Positions 10,268 to 17,289 of a stretch of 64,000 nt of DNA are shown here, piece by piece. The DNA is taken from NCBI RefSeq assembly GCF_003202695.1, contig NZ_QGLL01000001.1, positions 1 to 64,000 on the forward strand, written 5' to 3'. Made by a program: the position numbers and the translations under genes. The stretch is from Bifidobacterium asteroides. Its GTDB lineage: Bacteria; Actinomycetota; Actinomycetes; Actinomycetales; Bifidobacteriaceae. Under the pieces are notes generated by a model. That model was not told the DNA's origin and searched no databases. It saw only the letters and a list, made by a program, of their open reading frames with translations. Within the stretch, counting starts at the first letter, position 1. Each line of letters begins with the position of its first letter.

Positions 10268-10861
10268 ATGAGCCAGGATGATCAGAAGCAGGTCAAGGCC
10301 GGCAATCAAGGTGTCAGAAAGCCCCAGAAGGGGAAGACCAAGGCCGATGAATCCGCACAGAAGTCCCTTCGGTCTTCTTCACCGGCCACTCCTCCAACTT
10401 CTGCAGCCAGCAGAACGACATCTAGACGTTCTCTAAGAGCCACAGCTTCGGCTGCCGATCCTGTCAAGGTATCCTCGGATACACGTCCCCATGTGCCCCG
10501 GGCCCGGCGTATGCAGCTGTCCCTGACCCGGCTGGAGCCTTGGTCAGTAGCTAAAGTCACCTTCCTGCTGGCCATCGCCGGGGGCATCATTCAGGTGGTG
10601 GCCGCTGCCCTGCTCTGGTTCCTGCTCAACGCCATGGGGCTCTTTGATAATCTGACCCAAGTCATCTCCAAGACGGGCCTGGATGCGGGCGGCTTCGACC
10701 TGGGCCAAGTGCTGAGCCTAGGGACGGTTCTGAGTTCGGTGACCATCTTCTCTATTTTTGAGATTGTCATAGTAGTGGTTCTGGTCACCATTTTCGCCTT
10801 CCTCTACAACCTGGTCAGCTCCCTGGTGGGTGGCATCCACGTGACCTTGGGCGACGACTGA
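10268..10861 (+). CDS. DUF3566 family membrane protein
   Basis: This protein of about 197 residues has a Lys/Ser-rich, probably disordered cytoplasmic N-terminus (1-85), then the DUF3566 core beginning LSLTRLEPWSVAKVTFLLAIAGG and two hydrophobic helices, one near residues 98-122 and one near 155-180. A gene of this family directly after gyrA is a hallmark of actinobacteria; the function is unknown. The ATG at 10268 is preferred over GTG at 10262 because AAGGAG at 10257-10262 is correctly spaced only for the ATG. Confidence 0.85.
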   Translation: MSQDDQKQVKAGNQGVRKPQKGKTKADESAQKSLRSSSPATPPTSAASRTTSRRSLRATASAADPVKVSSDTRPHVPRARRMQLSLTRLEPWSVAKVTFLLAIAGGIIQVVAAALLWFLLNAMGLFDNLTQVISKTGLDAGGFDLGQVLSLGTVLSSVTIFSIFEIVIVVVLVTIFAFLYNLVSSLVGGIHVTLGDD

Positions 10862-10919
10862 GCTCTTCGTCAGCGCAGTCAATCGGTCGATAGAACCGAG
10901 AGCGATTTAGACTGGGATT

Positions 10920-12035
10920 GTGCTCTCGACATACTTGGACTACTTCAGCGGATCCTTCGGCATATCTTTGGTCTTTTGGCCCCTGGCTTCGCTGATCCTG
11001 ACCCTGCCCATTCTTGCCCTGATCTACAACCGTTATCACCGGCTTCGACTGACAGCAGCCATGGCAGCCTATCTGACCGTATTATACCTGCTGGCCTTGG
11101 TCTTCTTCACCCTCTGGCCTATGCCAGACGACCGTGCCGCCTTCTGCGCCACCCATCATTTAAATCCCCAGCTCAACCCGCTGCAGTTCCTCACCGACCT
11201 GAGCACAGGCGGGCGGATGGCCCTGCTGCAGATCCTGCTCAATGTGGCTTTCTTCTTGCCTCTGGGCTTCATTATGGGTCGGGTCTTCCGCTGGCGCTTC
11301 ATCCTGGCTCTGCCGGTCGCTCTCCTGGTCTCCCTCTTCATCGAGACGGCCCAGCTGACCGGGGTTTTCGGCATCGTGGGCTGCGCCTACCGACTCTTTG
11401 ACGTGGACGACCTGATTTGGAATACTTCAGGCGCCATAATTGGCTACCTGGTGGCCATGGTGGCCAACAAACTGGTTCCCACCCGTCAGGCTGACGCCGC
11501 TCAGCTGGTCACCAACCCAGGGTTCATACACCGTGCCGTTTCCCTGGCTCTGGATCTGCTCCTGGCCACCATCCTGTCCATGTCTTTGGGGATGGGCGTG
11601 ACCTATGCGATCCATCGCCTGGGCACCTATCAGCTGGATGGCCACTACCGCTTTGGCGGGTTGCTGATCTCCCCATCCGCTTTGGATGCGTTCGGAACTG
11701 TGGTGAATCTGGCCATGCTGCTGATTTTCGAACTGCTCATCCCCCTGCCCCGTCGTGGACGGACACTGGGCGCCACCTTCACTCACATGACAATTGAGAC
11801 CAAGCAGCGGCATGGGTGGTCCCGCTTCCTCTTCTATCTGTTCAGGACTGCAGTCATCCTAGCCGTCTTCGGCCCTTGGACCGGCAGCGTTCAGATTGCA
11901 ACGCGCATCCTGGCTCTGCTCCTGCTGGTCTTCTATCTGATCAAGCGGCAGATGCCCTACGACCTCTTGCCTGGGACAGCCTACCGAGAGGAAGATATAG
12001 GTGCAGAGGAATCCGCCGTCGACCGGCGGGGGTGA
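10920..12035 (+). CDS. VanZ-like and RDD-like membrane protein
   Basis: This 371-residue polytopic membrane protein combines two modules. Residues about 20-185 are VanZ-like: conserved helices, the NPLQFLTDL motif, NVAFFLPLGF, FIETAQL and DVDDLIWNTSGAIIGY. Residues about 200-350 look like an RDD domain (HRAVSLALDLLLATIL at its start, further helices with polar and Arg-rich connectors). VanZ proteins are linked to low-level teicoplanin resistance and cell-surface properties, but most have no known role. The start is GTG at 10920. The 3' end overlaps the convergent EamA gene by 55 nt. Confidence 0.75.
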   Translation: MLSTYLDYFSGSFGISLVFWPLASLILTLPILALIYNRYHRLRLTAAMAAYLTVLYLLALVFFTLWPMPDDRAAFCATHHLNPQLNPLQFLTDLSTGGRMALLQILLNVAFFLPLGFIMGRVFRWRFILALPVALLVSLFIETAQLTGVFGIVGCAYRLFDVDDLIWNTSGAIIGYLVAMVANKLVPTRQADAAQLVTNPGFIHRAVSLALDLLLATILSMSLGMGVTYAIHRLGTYQLDGHYRFGGLLISPSALDAFGTVVNLAMLLIFELLIPLPRRGRTLGATFTHMTIETKQRHGWSRFLFYLFRTAVILAVFGPWTGSVQIATRILALLLLVFYLIKRQMPYDLLPGTAYREEDIGAEESAVDRRG

Positions 12036-12934
12036 AGCCTGACCTCGGACAGGATGATTGCGGAGAAGATGATGGCGAAGCCCAGCAAATGGGTTGCCGT
12101 CAGCTCTTCGTGCAGGACCAGGACCGAGACCAGCATCCCGAACAGGCTCTCCGAGCACAGGATCAGCGAGCCTTGGGCGGCAGGAACCCTGGAAAAGGCA
12201 ATATTTTGGAAGTTCTGGGCCATCAGGGTTGAGATCAGCGTCAGATACATCATGGAGCCCAGGGTCGAAGGCGTGAAGTCGGCCGCGCTGGGCAGGGGAT
12301 CGAAGATCAGCGCGCAGACCAGGAAGAGGATACCGCCGAAAAGCAGCTCCAGATAGGTCAGCGTGGGGGCATCGAACTTCTTGGTCAGGAAACCGGTGAT
12401 GACCAGGTTGACGCCATAGAGCAGGGCGCCGGCCAGAGTCAGCAGGTCACCAGTGCTCAAAGACAGCCCCTGTCCCCCGCCGTGAGCCGGCAATGAGATC
12501 AGAGACACACCCAGAATGCAGATGGCAGCCGCGACGAAGTGGCGCAGGGCCGGCCGTCGACGTGCCAGGATCCAGACCAGGAAGGGCACAAAGATGCAGT
12601 AGGTCGCCGTAAGAAAGGAGTTGCGGCCTGGAGCGATGGTGGTCAGCCCCATCATCTGCAGACTGAAGGCCGCCCAGTAGCTGACCCCCAGGATCAAACC
12701 AGGGACCAGGGTGTGTATGGCCCCGGTTCTGCGCAGCCGTGGCAGCAAAAAGGGCGTCATGATGACGATGGCACACAGAATACGAATGCCCATCAGCCAA
12801 CGCACGGTCAAGGTCTCCATGGCAACCTTTTCGAAAGTGTATCCGGCTCCCCAGGCGGCGGCGGCCATCAGCAGCATCAGACGAGCTAGCCAGGTGGAGG
12901 GTTTCCAGGACGAAGAGGGTGCGAAGGTAGACAT
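11981..12934 (-). CDS. EamA/DMT-superfamily transporter
   Basis: This 317-residue protein shows ten hydrophobic helices in two EamA repeats, with AAAAWGAGYTFEKVAM in the first and YGVNLVITGFLTKKF at the start of the second, ending in a polar tail. Members export or import small metabolites such as amino acids or nucleobases; the substrate cannot be read. No Shine-Dalgarno sequence is visible upstream of the ATG at 12934, but TAGAGT sits 6 nt before it, which fits a leaderless transcript with a -10 box of the TANNNT type. It is convergent with, and overlaps, the VanZ/RDD gene. Confidence 0.8.
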   Translation of the reverse strand: MSTFAPSSSWKPSTWLARLMLLMAAAAWGAGYTFEKVAMETLTVRWLMGIRILCAIVIMTPFLLPRLRRTGAIHTLVPGLILGVSYWAAFSLQMMGLTTIAPGRNSFLTATYCIFVPFLVWILARRRPALRHFVAAAICILGVSLISLPAHGGGQGLSLSTGDLLTLAGALLYGVNLVITGFLTKKFDAPTLTYLELLFGGILFLVCALIFDPLPSAADFTPSTLGSMMYLTLISTLMAQNFQNIAFSRVPAAQGSLILCSESLFGMLVSVLVLHEELTATHLLGFAIIFSAIILSEVRLHPRRSTADSSAPISSSR

Positions 12935-13354
12935 GTTTTGACTCTAATCGTGCCCGTCCACAAGTGAGACTCGATTCGCAAAACCCGCCATCCGTCCATT
13001 CGACTGTTGGACTCTGCGCTGACTTATGCCACGAAGATGGCATCTGGACTCAGGCAGCACCATATTTCCAGTCTGTGCACGTAGGCGTGCAGACCGGCCG
13101 ATCGTAAAAGAAAAAGCGAGCAGTGCAAGCCATGTTGTTCGCTTTTCTCAAACCAGCCCATCATGGCAAGGTAAAGGTTTTCTAGCGCATACGTGTGGTT
13201 GAAGACCACTGAAATCGGGCTGTGGATCGCAGTTTGTTTGCGTTCGACTTTGGGTAATCAGGGTCTGCCATGCGGACATCTCCGATATCATGGAAGAACG
13301 GTGATAACGGCGGCCACGAGTCCTTGGCCGACGGGTTAAGGAGTGTGCACCAGG
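12935..13354. other. Intergenic region between divergent EamA and LytTR genes
   Basis: This spacer of about 420 bp holds the promoters of the EamA gene (leftward) and of the two-component operon (rightward). It contains an imperfect hairpin with arms AAAAGCGA at 13112-13119 and TCGCTTTT at 13139-13146, and a smaller imperfect inverted repeat at about 13072-13095 (GTCTGTGCACG / GCGTGCAGAC). AAGGAG at 13338-13343 is the likely ribosome-binding site of the regulator gene. I see no convincing gene in it. Confidence 0.5.
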
Positions 13355-14065
13355 ATGATCAGAATCGCAGTGGTGGATGACGATTCCATCAGCTGTCGGA
13401 CCATGGTCAATTACCTGAGTCGTTATCGCAAGGAGCGTCAGGAAGAACTGACAGTCAGCGTCTTCACCGATGGCAAGGCTTTCGCAGATGGATACCGGCC
13501 TGTGTACGACATCCTTCTTCTGGATATTCAGATGACCCCCATGGACGGGATCGAAGTAGCTCGCAGGGTACGCGCCCGTGACGAGTCCGTGGTCATCGTC
13601 TTCATCACTTCCGCCCCCCAGTACGCCATCAACGGCTATGAGGTCGGTGCTCTGTCATATCTGCTCAAGCCCTTGCCTTGGTTCGCCTTCTCCCAGGAGC
13701 TGGATCGATCCATCGCTCAGGTGTGCGGCCGCGTGGATCTGTCCATTCTGATTACCGAGGGCGCCCGATCCACCCGGATCCCTCTCAAGGACATCGTCTT
13801 CATCGAATCCGTCCGCCACAGCAGCGTCATCCACACCTTGGATTCCTCACTGACTACGAACAGCACTCTGAAGAGTCTGGAGGGCCAGCTGGACCAGCGG
13901 GGATTCTTCCGCTCCAACTCCTGCTATCTGGTCAATCTGGCCCATGTAACGGGCATGGAAGACCAGGACTGCATTATGTCCACCGGTCAGCGGCTGCGGG
14001 TCAGTCGACCCCGCAAGAAGTCTTTTATGACGGCTCTTACTGCTTACGTGGCAGGTCGGCCATGA
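13355..14065 (+). CDS. LytTR-family response regulator
   Basis: This protein of about 236 residues has an N-terminal receiver domain with VVDDDSI, the phospho-acceptor Asp in ILLLDIQM and the conserved Lys in YLLKPL. The C-terminal half is a LytTR DNA-binding domain (IPLKDIVFIESVRHSSVIHT, FFRSNSCYLVNLAHV). This is the AgrA/ComE type used in peptide signalling and bacteriocin or virulence control. ATG at 13355 begins the conserved MIRIAVVDDD; a GTG four codons upstream is possible. It overlaps the kinase gene by 4 nt (ATGA), so the two form a translationally coupled pair. Confidence 0.9.
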   Translation: MIRIAVVDDDSISCRTMVNYLSRYRKERQEELTVSVFTDGKAFADGYRPVYDILLLDIQMTPMDGIEVARRVRARDESVVIVFITSAPQYAINGYEVGALSYLLKPLPWFAFSQELDRSIAQVCGRVDLSILITEGARSTRIPLKDIVFIESVRHSSVIHTLDSSLTTNSTLKSLEGQLDQRGFFRSNSCYLVNLAHVTGMEDQDCIMSTGQRLRVSRPRKKSFMTALTAYVAGRP

Positions 14066-15429
14066 CAGCCACCCACATCCTCAACGCCCTGCCCGATATT
14101 CCCCGGCTCTATACGGCCATCAGCGAGTGGCTAGGTTGTCTGGTCTACCTGTTGGCCATCGGTCCGAGAGCCTCTCGTTTGCGGATGGCATCGGTCCTTC
14201 TGCCTGGTCTGGCAGTGCTGATCGTAGTTCAGTACTGGGCTGGCACCCTGCCGATCGCCTTCTGGATCATCAGCATGTGCCTGGCCGTGGCCTGCATGTA
14301 TGCCATCATCATGCTGGCTTCAGGGTTGGGCGCGCTGGATGGGGCCTATTTGCTGGCTCGTGCCTTTGTGCTGGCTGAGCTGGTCGCCTCCCTGCACTGG
14401 CAGCTGGACTCCTTCATGCGGCCTGCCAGCCACAGCCTGTACGACCCGGCCTCCCTGATCCTCCTGGTGCTGATCTACGGTGGCGTAGGGCTGCTGGCCT
14501 GGATGGCAGAGCGGCGCAATTTCGCTAACGCTCAGCCTTCTGTGCCGGGTCGAAGCGTTTTTATAGCTGCAGTCATCGCGGTGGTCACCTTTGCCATGTC
14601 CAACCTGAGCTTCGTCTCTACCAACACCCCCTTCTCCGGTCGGGTCGGCCTGGAGGTCTTCTACATCCGCACCCTGGTGGACCTGTGCGGGTTCGCCATG
14701 CTCTATGCCCAGCAGGAACAGCTGCGGGAGAGCCATACCAGCGCCGAGTTGGCATCAATCAACGCTCGGGCTTACAGCCAGCATCGGGAGTACATGCGCT
14801 CCAAGGAGAATCTGGAGGCCATGGGCAGGCTTGCCCACGATCTCAAGCATCAGATCGCCGCCCTGCGCTCGCAGATGGATCCTGAGCACAAGTCCCAGGA
14901 CTTCGAGGAGCTCGAGGCTGCGGTCGGACGATATGGGTCCCAGCAGCACACCGGCAGCCCTATCCTGGATGTGGTCATGTCGATCAAGGAGCGCATCTGT
15001 TCCGAAGAGGGGATCACCCTGACTATGGTGGCCGATGGCTCGCTCTTGGAGGGGATGTCGCCCATGGATGTCTCCACTCTCTTCGGCAACGCCTTGGACA
15101 ATGCCATTGAGGCTTTGAGAAAGGTCAAGGAACCCGACCGCCGCCTGATCAAGGTGGCCCTGTATGCCCGGGGACAGTTCGTGGTGATCCGCATTGAAAA
15201 CTACTTCGCCTCGTCCCTGAATTGGAAGGGCAATGGTGAGCTGGCCACCACCAAGACCAGGACCGACGATGGCCTGCACGGGTACGGGGTCAAGTCCATC
15301 CGTCATATAGCTCACCGATACCAGGGGGAGATGACCCTGCGCACTGAGCATCACTGGTTTAGTCTTTGCGTGCTCCTGCCGAGGGAGGGCGATCAGTTGA
15401 AGCCCATGGCGGCCTCAGCAGCCTTATAA
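14062..15429 (+). CDS. GHKL-domain sensor histidine kinase (AgrC-like)
   Basis: The protein has about 455 residues. The N-terminal half carries roughly six hydrophobic segments without an extracellular domain, like peptide-sensing AgrC kinases. A short coiled region leads to the dimerisation helix MGRLAHDLKHQIAAL, with the phospho-accepting His in HDLKHQ, then a GHKL ATPase domain with the N-box NALDNAIEAL and the G-box GLHGYGVKSI. The ATG at 14062 overlaps the regulator stop. The frame is open further upstream, but that part is a shadow of the regulator gene. No small peptide-precursor gene was recognised nearby, so the ligand is unknown. Confidence 0.88.
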   Translation: MTATHILNALPDIPRLYTAISEWLGCLVYLLAIGPRASRLRMASVLLPGLAVLIVVQYWAGTLPIAFWIISMCLAVACMYAIIMLASGLGALDGAYLLARAFVLAELVASLHWQLDSFMRPASHSLYDPASLILLVLIYGGVGLLAWMAERRNFANAQPSVPGRSVFIAAVIAVVTFAMSNLSFVSTNTPFSGRVGLEVFYIRTLVDLCGFAMLYAQQEQLRESHTSAELASINARAYSQHREYMRSKENLEAMGRLAHDLKHQIAALRSQMDPEHKSQDFEELEAAVGRYGSQQHTGSPILDVVMSIKERICSEEGITLTMVADGSLLEGMSPMDVSTLFGNALDNAIEALRKVKEPDRRLIKVALYARGQFVVIRIENYFASSLNWKGNGELATTKTRTDDGLHGYGVKSIRHIAHRYQGEMTLRTEHHWFSLCVLLPREGDQLKPMAASAAL

Positions 15430-16442
15430 CCTAGACGGATGGCCAGACGGCCCGGCCTGCCTGGCATGTTGATCATCCTGCAGAGCAGGGTGGAGCGCAC
15501 GTCGGAGGCGATGACGGGGGAGCGGTGCTCCAGCCTGCTCCAGAGCATGTCCTTGTTCTGATAATTGCTGGGCTTGCGAGAGAGGATCAGGAAAACCGAG
15601 GTCACCACGCAGTTGATGGACAGATAGTGGATCATATAACGATAAAGTCCATGGGGAACCGTCCCCGGATCAGGTGTGGAATCCGCCATAAGCCCGTTGA
15701 CAAGCAGCAGTTGCGAAACCCGGGCGATCATGATCGAGGTCTGCACCGACTGACCTTGGCGCCCGGTGTGGTAACGGTAGAAATTCGTGTCCAGGTAGAG
15801 CAGGGTGTGCACCCAGGGCAGAGGCTGATAGGAGTAGATGAAGTCCACGTAATAGGTGTGCTCGGGCAGACGGGTATGAGCCTGGCGGAGTACCTCGGTT
15901 CGCAGAATCAGGGCATGCATGATCATGTACTGGGCCAGCCCGAACCGCCGCAGATGGTTCCAGTCCAGCACCTGCCCCGGGTCCATGACGCTGCGGAAGT
16001 TGATGACCCGCTTATGCTTGCGGCCTTCCTTTTCATAGACGTAGTTGGTGACTACCATGTCCACCGGATTCGTACGTCGCGACTGGTCGCGCAGCTGGTC
16101 CAGAACCAGACTCAAAGAGGTCGGGTCCACCCAGTCGTCGGCATCGACCACTTTGACGTAGCAGCCCCGGGTGGCTGCCAGGCCGGTGTTGACTGCGCCG
16201 CCATGGCCCTTGTTGCTCTGGCTGATCAGACGGACAGTGTGCGGATGGCGTGTCCGGTATGACTGCGCCACCTGCGCTGTGGCATCTGTGGATCCGTCAT
16301 CGACCACGATGATCTCCAGATCGTCTCCCTCTCGGCTCAGGAGCGAATCCAGGCAGGTCGGCAGATGCTGGGCCATGTTATAGGCAGGCACGATAAAAGT
16401 GAGAACAGGTGGGCTTGTGGAGGCCGGTCGGTCAGCTGTCAT
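15393..16442 (-). CDS. Family 2 glycosyltransferase
   Basis: This 349-residue GT-A enzyme starts with TFIVPAYNMAQHLPTCLDSLL, has the nucleotide-sugar motifs EIIVVDDGSTD and GHGGAVNTGL, and the metal-binding DADDW. The second half has no obvious membrane span and looks like an acceptor domain with conserved His/Tyr-rich stretches. It probably adds a sugar to a cell-surface polysaccharide or lipid; donor and acceptor are unknown. The 3' end overlaps the convergent kinase gene by 37 nt. Confidence 0.85.
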   Translation of the reverse strand: MTADRPASTSPPVLTFIVPAYNMAQHLPTCLDSLLSREGDDLEIIVVDDGSTDATAQVAQSYRTRHPHTVRLISQSNKGHGGAVNTGLAATRGCYVKVVDADDWVDPTSLSLVLDQLRDQSRRTNPVDMVVTNYVYEKEGRKHKRVINFRSVMDPGQVLDWNHLRRFGLAQYMIMHALILRTEVLRQAHTRLPEHTYYVDFIYSYQPLPWVHTLLYLDTNFYRYHTGRQGQSVQTSIMIARVSQLLLVNGLMADSTPDPGTVPHGLYRYMIHYLSINCVVTSVFLILSRKPSNYQNKDMLWSRLEHRSPVIASDVRSTLLCRMINMPGRPGRLAIRLGYKAAEAAMGFN

Positions 16443-16617
16443 GAACGATCACTTCGCAAAAGAATGGGTCGGCGGGTATGTCGGCGGGGTTGCCGTAATT
16501 CCGCCGGCGGCCGTGGTATGAGACCACTGTACATGATTGGTCTGAAGGAAAGGCCCCGCCCCTCTGGCTGCCGATGTATGCCGGTTCATTGGCAGTCAGG
16601 GAATCAGGGCCGGAATT

Positions 16618-17289
16618 TTACTGGTCGATGGCCTCGGACTCTGTGGGTTCTTGGCGGAAGATGACCTTGAAGATGGGGAAGAAGACCCAGAAGGAGATGG
16701 CCGAGTTGATGATCATGGTGACCAGATCAGCAATGGTGGTCCCTAGGCTGCCCCAGTTCAGGGTGTGCTGGAAGAAGCCATAGATAGGGTCCTTGTACCA
16801 GCCCTGCAGCGCCGCTGCGATGATGGTGATGATCACGTAAGCTACCAGGTACCAGAAAGCCGCCTTCCAGACCGATGAATTGGACTTGAAGGTAATGTTG
16901 CGCTGGAGGAAGAAATTGATGATCTGGGCGATCAGCAGGGTGATCTCCACAGCAAGGAAGTAGGCCAGGCCGCCTCCGCCGCCATGGCCGATGGATCCGG
17001 CCGCGTAGTCGAACAAGTAGTAGGGTTTGCCGCCGACGGTACCCATGCGCCAGATCTGAAAGTTGGTGCCCACCAGGGAAGTCCCGTTGAAGATGGCCTT
17101 GAGCACGGGCATGAGCACCAGCTGCAGGACGGTGACCCCGTTGGACAGGATGAAGAAGACGATGAACTGGGCCAGAGTGGTGTGCCGATCGCTGAACCGG
17201 CGCCACCAGCGGACGATCGCCCACTGCGAGGCCGTCGTCGCCTTCCCCTGGGTCGGCTGTCCGGCCTGCTGGCTGTGCTGATCACTCAT
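16618..17289 (-). CDS. GtrA-like membrane protein
   Basis: The protein has about 223 residues. After a polar N-terminus (1-45) it carries four hydrophobic helices in the GtrA pattern (LAQFIVFFILSNGV, FLAVEITLLIAQIINFFLQR, WYLVAYVIITIIAAAL, VTMIINSAISFWVFFPIFK). GtrA-like proteins are thought to move lipid-linked sugars across the membrane. The ATG at 17289 is chosen because AAAGGAG lies 8 nt upstream; it overlaps the stop of the upstream GH3 gene by 8 nt, so it is translationally coupled to a beta-glucosidase. The frame is open 30 codons further upstream, but that part is a shadow. Confidence 0.75.
   Translation of the reverse strand: MSDQHSQQAGQPTQGKATTASQWAIVRWWRRFSDRHTTLAQFIVFFILSNGVTVLQLVLMPVLKAIFNGTSLVGTNFQIWRMGTVGGKPYYLFDYAAGSIGHGGGGGLAYFLAVEITLLIAQIINFFLQRNITFKSNSSVWKAAFWYLVAYVIITIIAAALQGWYKDPIYGFFQHTLNWGSLGTTIADLVTMIINSAISFWVFFPIFKVIFRQEPTESEAIDQ

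Noticed and set aside
13024-13209. 61-codon minus-strand frame between the EamA and LytTR genes
   Set aside because: It lacks a ribosome-binding site and family features and crosses a hairpin.
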